Assembly (NCBI GenBank): GCA_964468045.1 | Contig: CAYXTO010000001.1 | Span: 62,001 to 126,000, forward strand | DNA length: 64,000 nt | DNA from: JAWKXU01 sp964468045 | Lineage (GTDB): Bacteria; Pseudomonadota; Alphaproteobacteria; Sphingomonadales; Sphingomonadaceae | Direction of reading: 5' to 3' | In this document: one piece after another, positions 7,082-14,745 of the stretch | Layout of the letters: each line of letters starts with the position of its first letter | Position numbering within the stretch: the first letter of the stretch is position 1 | Translations under genes and position numbers: made by a program | Notes under the pieces: model-generated | What the model was told of the DNA's origin: nothing | The model's input: only the letters and a program-made list of their open reading frames with translations | Database searches by the model: none

Positions 7082-8071
7082 ATGAACGAGATGAGCAAAT
7101 CCCAACCCGGCAATGATGCCACCGTATTGTCGGCGCCCGACACCAGGGTGAGCGTGCGCGAAATGTTCGGCATCGACATCGATATGGAGTGCCCGGCCTT
7201 TTCCAAGGCGGACGAACGGGTGCCCGATCTGGACGAGAACTATATTTTCGATCCGGACACGACCCTGGCGATCCTCGCCGGCTTCGCCTTCAATCGCCGG
7301 GTGATGGTGCAGGGCTATCATGGCACCGGCAAGTCCACCCATATCGAGCAGGTCGCGGCTCGCCTGAAATGGCCCTGCATCCGCATCAACCTCGATGCGC
7401 ATATCAGCCGGATCGACCTGATCGGGCGCGACGCGATCGTGCTGCGCGATGGCCTGCAGGTCACCGAATTCCATGAAGGCCTGCTGCCCTGGGCGCTGCA
7501 GCACCCGACCGCGTTGGTGTTCGACGAATATGACGCGGGCCGGCCGGACGTGATGTTCGTGATCCAGCGCGTGCTGGAAACCGAAGGCAAGCTGACCCTG
7601 CTCGACCAGAACCGCGTGATTCGCCCCAACCCGTATTTCCGCCTGTTCGCCACCGCCAATACGGTGGGGCTGGGGGACACGTCGGGGCTTTATCACGGCA
7701 CCCAGCAGATCAACCAGGGCCAGATGGACCGCTGGAACATCGTGGTCGGCCTGAACTATCTGCCCCAGGAAACGGAGCGGAAGATCGTCAAGGCGAAGTC
7801 GCCGGAGACGTCCGCCGAAACCGTCGCCAACATGGTGCGGGTCGCCGATCTGACCCGGCAGGGCTTCATCAACGGCGACATCTCCACCGTGATGAGCCCG
7901 CGCACGGTAATCACCTGGGCCCAGAACGCCGAGATCTTCAAGGATGTCGGCTTCGCGTTCCGCCTCTCGTTCCTCAACAAGTGCGACGAGGCCGAGCGGA
8001 TGCTGGTCGCCGAATATTACCAGCGCGTATTTGGCCAGGATCTGCCGGAAAGCGTGGTCGGCAAGGCCTGA
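7082..8071 (+). CDS. cobS: Cobaltochelatase subunit CobS
   Basis: This 329-residue AAA+ MoxR-type ATPase has Walker A GYHGTGKSTHIEQ near residue 80-90, Walker B LVFDEYDAG, sensor region LFATANTVG and the CobS-specific N terminus VSVREMFGIDIDMECPAF. CobS forms hexameric rings with CobT to drive ATP-dependent cobalt insertion into hydrogenobyrinate a,c-diamide by CobN in aerobic cobalamin synthesis. Length and motifs match full-length CobS. The usual neighbour cobT is not downstream; truA follows convergently. The J-domain gene often found just upstream of cobS is 6.8 kb away, suggesting the intervening operon was inserted or the locus rearranged. Some lineages use cobS for other metal-related roles. 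Confidence 0.93.
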   Translation: MNEMSKSQPGNDATVLSAPDTRVSVREMFGIDIDMECPAFSKADERVPDLDENYIFDPDTTLAILAGFAFNRRVMVQGYHGTGKSTHIEQVAARLKWPCIRINLDAHISRIDLIGRDAIVLRDGLQVTEFHEGLLPWALQHPTALVFDEYDAGRPDVMFVIQRVLETEGKLTLLDQNRVIRPNPYFRLFATANTVGLGDTSGLYHGTQQINQGQMDRWNIVVGLNYLPQETERKIVKAKSPETSAETVANMVRVADLTRQGFINGDISTVMSPRTVITWAQNAEIFKDVGFAFRLSFLNKCDEAERMLVAEYYQRVFGQDLPESVVGKA

Positions 8072-8087
8072 CGGATATTTGCCGGAA

Positions 8088-8104
8088 GCCGCCCGCCGGG
8101 CGGC
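8088..8104. terminator. GC hairpin between convergent cobS and truA
   Basis: GCCGCCC at 8088-8094 pairs perfectly with GGGCGGC at 8098-8104 around a three-base loop. It occupies most of the 34-base gap between the stop codons of cobS and truA. There is no clear U-tract on either side, so it is a weak bidirectional terminator candidate. Confidence 0.45.
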
Positions 8105-8105
8105 G

Positions 8106-8846
8106 TCACGGGTAAGCCGCAGCCACGAAGTACAGGCCCTGCGGCGGGGCGTTCAGGCCGAGCGCCTGCCGATCCCGCGCCGCCAGTGCTCGTGCGACCT
8201 CCGCTTCCGCCCAGCGTCCCATGCCGACCAGCGTCAGGCAGCCGACCATGGAACGGACCTGGTGATGCAGGAAGCTGCGCGCGGCGGCTTCCACCAGCAC
8301 GAATTCTCCCTCCCGTCGTACTTCAAGCCGGTCGAGCGTCTTCATCGGGCTGTTCGCCTGGCAATGCACCGATCGGAAGGTCGTGAAATCATGCGACCCG
8401 ACCAGCGCCTGCGCCGCCCGGTGCATCGCGTCGGCGTCGAGCGGCTGGTGGATCAGCCACGCGCGGTTCGCCTCCAGCGTCAGCGGCGCGCGCCGGTTGC
8501 AGATGCGGTAGAGATAGCTGCGCCCGATGCAGGAGAAGCGCGCATGCCAATCCTGCGGCTTTTCCTCGCATTCCAGGACCGAGACCGGGGCGGGCCGCAT
8601 ATGCGCGTTCAGCGCTTCCATCAGGCGAAAGGGGGTTATCGGCCTGGCGATGTCGACATGCGCCCGCATGGCCAGCGCATGCACTCCGGCATCCGTGCGC
8701 CCCGCCGCATGCATCGTCACGCGCTCGCCGGTGGTGGCGAATACCGCGTCCTCGACCGCCTGCTGTACCGACGGCCCGTGCGCCTGCCGCTGCAGCCCCA
8801 TGAACGGAGTGCCGTCGAATTCCAGGGTCAGGGCGAAGCGGGTCAT
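8106..8846 (-). CDS. truA: tRNA pseudouridine(38-40) synthase TruA
   Basis: The 246-residue protein starts MTRFALTLEFDGTPFMGLQRQ and carries the catalytic motif AAGRTDAGVHALAM, whose Asp (about residue 53) is the nucleophile. The FLHHQVRSMVG motif is near the C terminus. TruA converts uridines 38-40 of the anticodon arm to pseudouridine in many tRNAs. It lies ten bases downstream of fmt on the same strand, a common bacterial pairing, and probably is co-transcribed with it. Length and motifs are normal. Confidence 0.96.
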   Translation of the reverse strand: MTRFALTLEFDGTPFMGLQRQAHGPSVQQAVEDAVFATTGERVTMHAAGRTDAGVHALAMRAHVDIARPITPFRLMEALNAHMRPAPVSVLECEEKPQDWHARFSCIGRSYLYRICNRRAPLTLEANRAWLIHQPLDADAMHRAAQALVGSHDFTTFRSVHCQANSPMKTLDRLEVRREGEFVLVEAAARSFLHHQVRSMVGCLTLVGMGRWAEAEVARALAARDRQALGLNAPPQGLYFVAAAYP

Positions 8847-8856
8847 GCGCCCGGGA

Positions 8857-9762
8857 TCAGTGCAGCTGCGTGCCGGGGGCGATGGAATGCCCGCGCAGCA
8901 GCGCCCGCGTTTCCATGGCAGGCTTGCCGGCCCGCTGGATCAGGGTGGGCCGGATGGCGGCATGGCCGCAGGCGATGGTCAGTTCCTCGTCCAGCACCAT
9001 GCCTGGCGCGCCTTCCCGCCCGATCACTTCTGCGGCGAGAATGCGATAGCGCTCCTGCCCCAGCTCGAAAAAGGCGCCCGGAGCAGGAGCGAAGGCGCGG
9101 ACCTGCCGCTCCACGAACTCGGCGTCGCGATGGAAGTCGATCCGCGCCTCGCGCTTGTCGATCTTGGCGGCGTAGGTCGCCTCCTTGTCGTCCTGCGGAA
9201 CGGGATGGAGCATCGGCAGGTCGATCAGCGTGCCGACCATGAGCTGCGCGCCGATCTCCGCCAGCTCGGCGGTCAGCTCGCCCGCGGTCTTGCGTTCGAT
9301 CGGCGTGCGCGCGGTGGCGAGCACGGGGCCGGTATCCAGCCCTTTTTCCATCTGCATGATGGTAATGCCGGTAACCGGATCGCCGGCCAGGATCGAACGC
9401 TGGATCGGCGCGGCCCCGCGCCAGTGCGGCAGTAGCGAGGCATGGACGTTGAGGCAGCCGTGCTTCGGGGCTTCGAGGATGGGGACAGGCAGGATCAGGC
9501 CATAGGCGGCGACCACCGCGACATCCGCTTCCAGCGCGGCGAAGGCCTGCTGTTCGGCCTCGGTTCTCAGGGAAAGGGGGCAGCGCACTTCGAGGTGGCG
9601 GATCTCCGCCTCCTTCTGGACGGCCGAAGGCTGCAATTGCTTGCCGCGCCCGGCGGGCCGGGGCGGCTGGGTATAGACCGCGACGATCTCGTGCGCGGCC
9701 TCGTGCAGCGCCGCAAGCGTGGGCACGGCAAAATCCGGGGTGCCCATGAAGATGATTTTCAC
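8857..9762 (-). CDS. fmt: Methionyl-tRNA formyltransferase
   Basis: The 301-residue enzyme begins MKIIFMGTPDFAVPTLAAL and contains the formyl-transfer signature NVHASLLPHWRGAAPIQRSI, with catalytic Asn/His and the downstream Asp of GLDTG. The C-terminal OB-fold domain includes GREGAPGMV. It formylates initiator Met-tRNA using 10-formyl-tetrahydrofolate. Its product is later deformylated by Def, encoded about 0.8 kb away on the opposite strand. The gene heads the fmt-truA unit; a palindromic intergenic repeat and recR lie upstream. Confidence 0.96.
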   Translation of the reverse strand: MKIIFMGTPDFAVPTLAALHEAAHEIVAVYTQPPRPAGRGKQLQPSAVQKEAEIRHLEVRCPLSLRTEAEQQAFAALEADVAVVAAYGLILPVPILEAPKHGCLNVHASLLPHWRGAAPIQRSILAGDPVTGITIMQMEKGLDTGPVLATARTPIERKTAGELTAELAEIGAQLMVGTLIDLPMLHPVPQDDKEATYAAKIDKREARIDFHRDAEFVERQVRAFAPAPGAFFELGQERYRILAAEVIGREGAPGMVLDEELTIACGHAAIRPTLIQRAGKPAMETRALLRGHSIAPGTQLH

Positions 9763-9770
9763 TCGACCTC

Positions 9771-9857
9771 CGTTCGCCCTGAGCTTGTCGAAGGGACGTC
9801 CTTACTTCAGGGACCGAAAAAGGAAAGGACGGGGCTTCGACAAGCTTGGTCCGAACG
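9771..9857. repeat. Palindromic GAGCTTGTCGAAG-type intergenic repeat
   Basis: CGTTCGCCCTGAGCTTGTCG at 9771-9790 and its continuation AAGGG are the left arm of an imperfect inverted repeat. CTTCGACAAGCTTGGTCCG at 9835-9853 begins the right arm. The element fills the divergent gap between fmt and recR. The same motif recurs at 36981-37000. Such elements are dispersed in many sphingomonad and other proteobacterial genomes as REP/MITE-like units; the class is recognised here by pattern only. Confidence 0.65.
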
Positions 9858-9865
9858 ATTAGGAC

Positions 9866-10468
9866 ATGGTCATGGCATCGCAAGAGATCGAAACCCTCGC
9901 CGCTGCGCTGGCCCGATTGCCCGGGCTCGGGCCGCGCTCCGCGCGCCGGGCCGTGCTGTGGCTGGTGAAGCGGCGCGAGACGTCCCTGGCGCAGCTGCTG
10001 GATGCCTTGTCCGCGATGCGCGAAAAGCTGGTCGAATGCGCGGTCTGCGGCAATGTCGATACGCGTCAGCCTTGCGCCATCTGCGCCGATCCGCGACGGG
10101 ATCCGCGCTCCCTGTGCGTGGTGGAGGATGTGGCGGATCTCTGGGCGCTCGATCGGGCAAAACTGTTCATGGGCCGCTATCATGTACTGGGCGGCCGCCT
10201 GTCCGCGCTGGAGGGTGTACGGCCGGAGGACCTGTCGATCGGCCAGTTGCTGGAGCGCGTCGAGGCGGGCGGGATCGACGAGGTGGTGCTGGCGATGAAC
10301 GCCACGCTCGAAGGGCAGACGACCGCGCATTACATCGCGGAGCGGCTCGAGCATTACCCGATCCGGATCACCCAGCTTGCGCATGGCCTGCCGGTGGGCG
10401 GCGAGCTGGACTATCTCGACGAAGGCACGCTGGCGCAGGCGTTGCGGGCGCGCAGGCCGGTCGGATGA
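9866..10468 (+). CDS. recR: Recombination mediator protein RecR
   Basis: The 200-residue protein has the RecR layout. An N-terminal helix-hairpin-helix comes first (LARLPGLGPRSARRAVLWL), then a four-cysteine zinc finger (CAVCGNVDTRQPCAIC). A Toprim domain follows (LCVVEDVADLWALDRA, GRYHVLGGRLSALEGV), and the C-terminal ALRARRPVG region closes it. RecR works with RecO, and RecF where present, to load RecA at gapped or broken DNA. ATG codons at 9866 and 9872 are both possible starts. recR, def and rmuC run in the same direction, with 83 and 112 bases between them. Confidence 0.96.
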   Translation: MVMASQEIETLAAALARLPGLGPRSARRAVLWLVKRRETSLAQLLDALSAMREKLVECAVCGNVDTRQPCAICADPRRDPRSLCVVEDVADLWALDRAKLFMGRYHVLGGRLSALEGVRPEDLSIGQLLERVEAGGIDEVVLAMNATLEGQTTAHYIAERLEHYPIRITQLAHGLPVGGELDYLDEGTLAQALRARRPVG

Positions 10469-10551
10469 TGCGATCAGCGCAATCGATTTTTTGCGGAACG
10501 CGAGCCGCATAGCTTCTTGCGATAAGCTGTCGCGGAGCCTATTTTCAGCCC

Positions 10552-11121
10552 ATGGCCATTCGTGAAATCCTTGAAGTGCCGGATCCCCGGCTGAAAACCG
10601 TGTCCAAGCCGGTCGAGCAGTTCGACGAGGAATTGAAGACGCTCGTCTCCGACATGTTCGAGACGATGTATGACGCGCCGGGCATCGGTCTCGCCGCCAT
10701 TCAGGTCGGCGTGCCGCTGCGGGTGCTGGTGATCGACCTGCAGCCGGAAGATCCGGATGCGGAACCGGAAGTCTGCACCGCGCATGGCGGCCATCACCAC
10801 ACCCACCAGCCGACGAAGAAGGAACCGCGCGTCTTCGTGAATCCGGAAATCCTCGATCCGTCGGAGGAGCTCAGCACCTATCAGGAAGGCTGCCTGTCCG
10901 TGCCGGAGATCTATGCCGAGGTGGATCGCCCGGCCCAATGCCGCGTGCGCTGGCAGGATCTGGAAGGCAATGTGCATGAGGAGGATCTGGAAGGCCTGAT
11001 GGCCACCTGCATCCAGCACGAGATGGACCATCTCGAAGGAATACTCTTCATCGATCACCTCTCGCGCCTGAAGCGCAACATGGCGCTCAAGCGGCTGGAG
11101 AAGCTGCGCAAGGCGGCTTGA
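10552..11121 (+). CDS. def: Peptide deformylase with His-rich insertion
   Basis: This 189-residue enzyme contains all three deformylase motifs: GIGLAAIQVG, EGCLSVP (metal-ligand Cys near residue 114) and QHEMDHLEG (two His ligands and the catalytic Glu). It removes the N-formyl group from nascent proteins. Between the second and third core strands, residues about 65-90 form an insertion with HGGHHHTHQ, absent from the textbook E. coli enzyme. The insertion looks solvent-exposed and metal-binding, but that is inference. The gene lies between recR and rmuC and complements fmt across the divergent region. Confidence 0.95.
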   Translation: MAIREILEVPDPRLKTVSKPVEQFDEELKTLVSDMFETMYDAPGIGLAAIQVGVPLRVLVIDLQPEDPDAEPEVCTAHGGHHHTHQPTKKEPRVFVNPEILDPSEELSTYQEGCLSVPEIYAEVDRPAQCRVRWQDLEGNVHEEDLEGLMATCIQHEMDHLEGILFIDHLSRLKRNMALKRLEKLRKAA

Positions 11122-11233
11122 TCCGGCGCCCCAGCCAATTCGCTGACTCTATCCACCGGCACCTGGCACGAGGCCTTGTGTTGCACGGTGTCCTCCGATA
11201 AGTTCCCGGTTCGTTCCGGATTGGGAATTTCTC

Positions 11234-12670
11234 TTGGACCAGTTTCTCGTGATCGCACTCGCGCTTCTCCTCGGCCTGTTCGCAGGCGCGGGGCTGGGTT
11301 GGTTCTTCGGCTCCCGGCCCGTCGCGGAATGGAAGCAGCGCTGGCTTGTTCGCGATGGGGAGGCGCGCGATCTGGACGAGAAGTTCCGCCGCGCGATCAC
11401 CGAACTTGCGGGCGTGACCGAGCGGGCCAGTCATGCCGAGGCGCTGGGCCACGAACTGGCGGGCGTGCGGGCCGAGCGGGAAGGGCTGTCCGCCGAACTC
11501 GCCACGCTCAAGGCCAATGCCGCCAATTTTGAGGAACAGAAGCGGCTGCTGGTGGAAGCGCGCGAGGAGCTGCTCAAGGAATTCCAGCTGACCGGCTCGA
11601 AGGTGCTGGGCAAGGCGCAGGAGGAATTCCTCAGGAACGCGGCGGAGCGGTTCGGCCATGCCGAGAAATCCTCGGAGGAGAAGATCAAGGCCCTGCTGGC
11701 TCCGGTAGGGGAACGGCTGAAAAGCTACGAGGAGCAGGTCGCCGCGCTGGAAGCGAAGCGCGTGGATTCCTTTGGGCAATTGACGGGGTTGATCCAGTCG
11801 ATGAAGGAAGGGCAGGAGGCGGTGCGGCAGGAAGCGGCGCGGCTCGGCCATTCCTTGCGCAATGCGCCCAAGGCGCGGGGCCGCTGGGGCGAGCAGCAGC
11901 TTCGCAACGTGCTGGAGCAATGCGGCCTTGCCGAACATACCGATTTCGTCACCGAGCATTCGATCACGACGGAAGAGGGGCGGCTGCGGCCCGATGCGAT
12001 CGTGCGCATTCCCGGCAACAAGGTACTGGTGATCGACGCCAAGGTGTCGCTCAATGCCTATCAGGCCGCGTTCGAGGCCGATGGAGACGATGCGCGCGAG
12101 GCGGCGCTGGCCGATCACGTGCGCTCCATGCGCCATCACGTCCACCAGCTCGGCGCCAAGAGCTATCAGAGCCAGTTCGAGGATGCGCCCGACTATGTGG
12201 TGATGTTCGTGCCGGGCGAGCATTTCGTCGCCGCCGCGCTCGAGAAGGATCCGGAGCTTTGGAATTTTGCCTTCGGACGCAATGTGTTGCTGGCGACACC
12301 GACCAATCTCGTTGCGATTGCGCGCACGGTCGCGCAGGTCTGGCGGCAGGATGGATTGGCGCGCGAAGCGCGGGAAATCGGGCGCATGGGCGGCGATCTC
12401 TACGACCGGCTGGCCATGGCCGCGGAACATCTGAAGCGCGTGGGTTCCGGCCTCGACAGCGCGGTCAACAATTACAACAAATTCGTCGGCAGCTTCGAGC
12501 GGAATGTCCTTTCGGCCGGGCGCAGGCTGAAGGACAAGGGTATCGAGATCGGCAAGCGCGAGATCGAGGATGTGCCGCTGGTGGAAAGCGCGCCGCGTTA
12601 TGGCGATGGCAAGGACGAACCGTCGGCGCTGCCCGCTTCGACTGAAGATCTCAGCGACGCGGCGGAATAA
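11234..12670 (+). CDS. rmuC: DNA recombination protein RmuC
   Basis: The 478-residue protein has an N-terminal membrane helix (FLVIALALLLGLFAGAGLGWFFG), a long coiled coil to about residue 200, then the RmuC nuclease-like core. The core includes RGRWGEQQLRNVLEQCGL and VIDAKVSLNAYQAAFEA (PD-(D/E)XK-like) followed by YVVMFVPGEHFVAAAL. RmuC limits DNA inversion at short repeats. The frame starts at a TTG (11234) with no in-frame ATG giving the full membrane helix. It ends eight bases from the convergent META-domain lipoprotein gene. Confidence 0.93.
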   Translation: MDQFLVIALALLLGLFAGAGLGWFFGSRPVAEWKQRWLVRDGEARDLDEKFRRAITELAGVTERASHAEALGHELAGVRAEREGLSAELATLKANAANFEEQKRLLVEAREELLKEFQLTGSKVLGKAQEEFLRNAAERFGHAEKSSEEKIKALLAPVGERLKSYEEQVAALEAKRVDSFGQLTGLIQSMKEGQEAVRQEAARLGHSLRNAPKARGRWGEQQLRNVLEQCGLAEHTDFVTEHSITTEEGRLRPDAIVRIPGNKVLVIDAKVSLNAYQAAFEADGDDAREAALADHVRSMRHHVHQLGAKSYQSQFEDAPDYVVMFVPGEHFVAAALEKDPELWNFAFGRNVLLATPTNLVAIARTVAQVWRQDGLAREAREIGRMGGDLYDRLAMAAEHLKRVGSGLDSAVNNYNKFVGSFERNVLSAGRRLKDKGIEIGKREIEDVPLVESAPRYGDGKDEPSALPASTEDLSDAAE

Positions 12671-12678
12671 GGGCCGGG

Positions 12679-13086
12679 TTACTTCGCCCTGGCGGTGTGG
12701 CTGATCCGCTCCAGCTCCGCATCATGGCCGCTCGAGCGCAGGATGAGCCGGTCGTCCCGGAATTCGACGGACGGCGCTGCGGCCAGCAAGGCTCCGACCG
12801 CCTTTTCCTGATCCCACACCGCACCTTCGCAATACATCTCGGTCTGCACCAGCGGACCGGCGATCAGACGGTCGTCCTCCACGCGCCACGGTCCGCCCAT
12901 GCCGTTGCAGCCGACATTCGCACCGAGATTTCCGTCCTGGAATTCCAGCCTGGTGCCATGGGTGACTGTTTCCATCCCGTCGATTTTCAGGAAGCGCCAG
13001 CTGGTTCCGCTCAGCCCATAGCCCGGTGCGGCATCGGCGGCGCAAGCGGTCAGCGCGAGAAGGGAAAGAAGAGAAAGGAATCGCAT
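12679..13086 (-). CDS. META domain lipoprotein
   Basis: The ATG at 13086 gives a 135-residue product with a lipoprotein signal peptide, RFLSLLSLLALTAC, whose LTAC lipobox places the lipidated Cys at residue 15. The mature part has META/HslJ-like features: GTSWRFLKIDG near its start and NVGCNGMGGPWRVEDDRL in the middle. HslJ-type proteins are envelope proteins linked to stress or novobiocin tolerance, but their mechanism is unknown. The frame extends to an ATG at 13122; the shorter start is preferred because it yields a clean signal peptide. Confidence 0.8.
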   Translation of the reverse strand: MRFLSLLSLLALTACAADAAPGYGLSGTSWRFLKIDGMETVTHGTRLEFQDGNLGANVGCNGMGGPWRVEDDRLIAGPLVQTEMYCEGAVWDQEKAVGALLAAAPSVEFRDDRLILRSSGHDAELERISHTARAK

Positions 13087-13131
13087 GGCCTGGATCATGA
13101 CAGAGGCAGGCTGAGCCTCCACTGAACAGGC

Positions 13132-13932
13132 TCAGGGGGCGAGCTGGGCCAATACTTCGTAAGCCAGAACGGCGGCCGCGACCGCCGCATTGAGGCTGTC
13201 CGCCCGTCCGCGCATCGGCATGGTCACCCGCAGATCGCATTCCGTTTCATATTCTTCCGGCAGGCCTCTGGATTCGTTGCCGACCAGAATGAAGCATGGG
13301 GCCTGATAAGGCGCGCCGCGATAGGGCTGGGCGTCGCGCAGGGAAGCCGCGACGAGCTGGCCCGCGCCGTCGCGCAACCAGGAGATGAATTCCTCCCATC
13401 CGGCCTGCGCCACGCGCTGCGTGAAGATCGCGCCCATGCTTGCCCGCACTGCCTCCACCGAGAACGGATCGGCGCAATTGTCGAGCAGGATCAGGCCGCC
13501 TGCGCCCACGGCGTCACCCGTGCGCAGCATGGTTCCGAGATTGCCGGGATCGCGCAGCGCTTGCGCCACGAGCCAGATCGGCGCGGCGTTCCGGTCCAGG
13601 CTGGCGAGCGAACTGTCGAATTCCGCGAAGACGCCGGCCATCGCCTGCGGATTGTCCTTCCCGGTGATCTTGGAAAGGACGTCCTCGGTCACTTCCAGGA
13701 TCTCGCCGCCGGCCGCTTCCACCTGTTCTTCGAGTGTCGAGAGCAGGGGGTGCGGATCGCGGCTGGCGGCCATCACCAGCGTTTCGGGCAGCTTCCCCGA
13801 CTCTCTCGCATCGGTAAGCAGCCGCAGCCCTTCGGCCAGGAAACGACCTTCGCGCCGCCGGTGCTTCTTGTCGCGCAAGGAACGCAGATATTTGACCGTG
13901 GGATTGGACAGGCCGGTAATGCTTCGCCGCAT
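13132..13932 (-). CDS. TrmH/SpoU family RNA methyltransferase
   Basis: The 266-residue protein has an N-terminal RNA-binding substrate domain (KKHRRREGRFLAEGLRLL) followed by the SPOUT core. Motif 1 is RDPGNLGTMLRTGDAVG, motif 2 LVGNESRGLPEE and motif 3 VTMPMRGRADSLNAAVAAAV. Members 2'-O-methylate ribose in tRNA or rRNA with S-adenosylmethionine, using a trefoil-knot active site and dimerising. The specific target cannot be read from sequence. It is encoded 31 bases downstream of the PTS HPr gene on the same strand and may be read through from that operon. Confidence 0.92.
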   Translation of the reverse strand: MRRSITGLSNPTVKYLRSLRDKKHRRREGRFLAEGLRLLTDARESGKLPETLVMAASRDPHPLLSTLEEQVEAAGGEILEVTEDVLSKITGKDNPQAMAGVFAEFDSSLASLDRNAAPIWLVAQALRDPGNLGTMLRTGDAVGAGGLILLDNCADPFSVEAVRASMGAIFTQRVAQAGWEEFISWLRDGAGQLVAASLRDAQPYRGAPYQAPCFILVGNESRGLPEEYETECDLRVTMPMRGRADSLNAAVAAAVLAYEVLAQLAP

Positions 13933-13963
13933 CGGGGATCGCGCCAGGATGGCCTAAGCCTTC

Positions 13964-14242
13964 CTACTCCTCCCCGAAGCCGGAAGCGACGAGGCTGACC
14001 AGCCGTTCGAGCGCGATCTGCGCGCCATCGCCGTCCACCGAGATTTCAATGGTGTCGCCACGGGCTGCGCCGAGCATCATCAAGCCGAGGATCGAGCCTC
14101 CGGCCGCGTCCGCCCCATCCTTGGCGACCTTGACGTTATTGGTCGGGGGAAGCTGGCTGACGGCTTCCACGAATTTCGCGCTTGCGCGGGCGTGCAAGCC
14201 CCGTTTGTTGACGATCACAACCTCTTGCCGCGCATCTGCCAT
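13964..14242 (-). CDS. HPr family phosphocarrier protein
   Basis: This protein of about 92 residues has the HPr phosphorylation site NKRGLHARASAKF (His17, equivalent to His15 of E. coli HPr) and the regulatory serine region GGSILGLMML (Ser50, equivalent to Ser46). The ATG at 14242 has a strong GGAGG site nine bases upstream. The serine is the expected substrate of the HprK encoded in the same cluster. With no sugar EIIB/EIIC genes in the window, the system is probably a regulatory phosphorelay rather than a transporter. The gene is the last PTS gene of the chvI-chvG-hprK-rapZ-EIIA-HPr array. Confidence 0.94.
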   Translation of the reverse strand: MADARQEVVIVNKRGLHARASAKFVEAVSQLPPTNNVKVAKDGADAAGGSILGLMMLGAARGDTIEISVDGDGAQIALERLVSLVASGFGEE

Positions 14243-14270
14243 ACCTTGCCTCCCCCGATTTATTATTGCC

Positions 14271-14675
14271 TCATGCATCCTGGCCGAGGAATTCCGATGC
14301 TATCGTTATGTAATTGCGACCAGCTTCGCGCGCAGCGACGATGGCGGCCCCTATGTCCATGGTCTTGCGCGCTCCGGCAAGGCGAATCAGCATCGGCAGA
14401 TTGATGCCGGCAATCACTTCAACCTTGCCGGCCTGCATCAGCGAGATGGCGAGGTTGGAGGGCGTGCCGCCGAACAGGTCGGTCAGGATGATCGCGCCTT
14501 CGCCGGAATTGACCTTGGCGATCGCGTCGCGAATCTCGTTGCGGCGGCGCTCCATGTCGTCGTTGGGCCCGATGCAGACGGTTATCACCGCCTCCTGTTT
14601 GCCCACGACATGCTCCATCGCCTGGACAAATTCCTCGGCCAGATGGCCGTGCGTGACCAAAATCATACCGATCAT
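14271..14675 (-). CDS. PTS EIIA component, mannose family
   Basis: The 134-residue protein begins MIGMILVTHGHLAEEF, where His9 matches the phosphorylated histidine of EIIA-Man. It also has the family motifs GAIILTDLFGGTPSNLAI and EVIAGINLPML. In alphaproteobacteria this lone EIIA-Man receives phosphate from EI/HPr and acts as a signalling output in carbon and envelope regulation, since EIIB/C/D permease parts are absent. It follows rapZ by 70 bases and precedes HPr by 28. The long upstream frame to 14768 overlaps rapZ and is rejected in favour of the ATG at 14675. Confidence 0.94.
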   Translation of the reverse strand: MIGMILVTHGHLAEEFVQAMEHVVGKQEAVITVCIGPNDDMERRRNEIRDAIAKVNSGEGAIILTDLFGGTPSNLAISLMQAGKVEVIAGINLPMLIRLAGARKTMDIGAAIVAAREAGRNYITIASEFLGQDA

Positions 14676-14745
14676 ACGGGGGGAAGGCTCCAGTTGGGGC
14701 AGACATTGCTTGCGCGCGCGGCGCTCCAAGGCGATCCCTGGCCGA

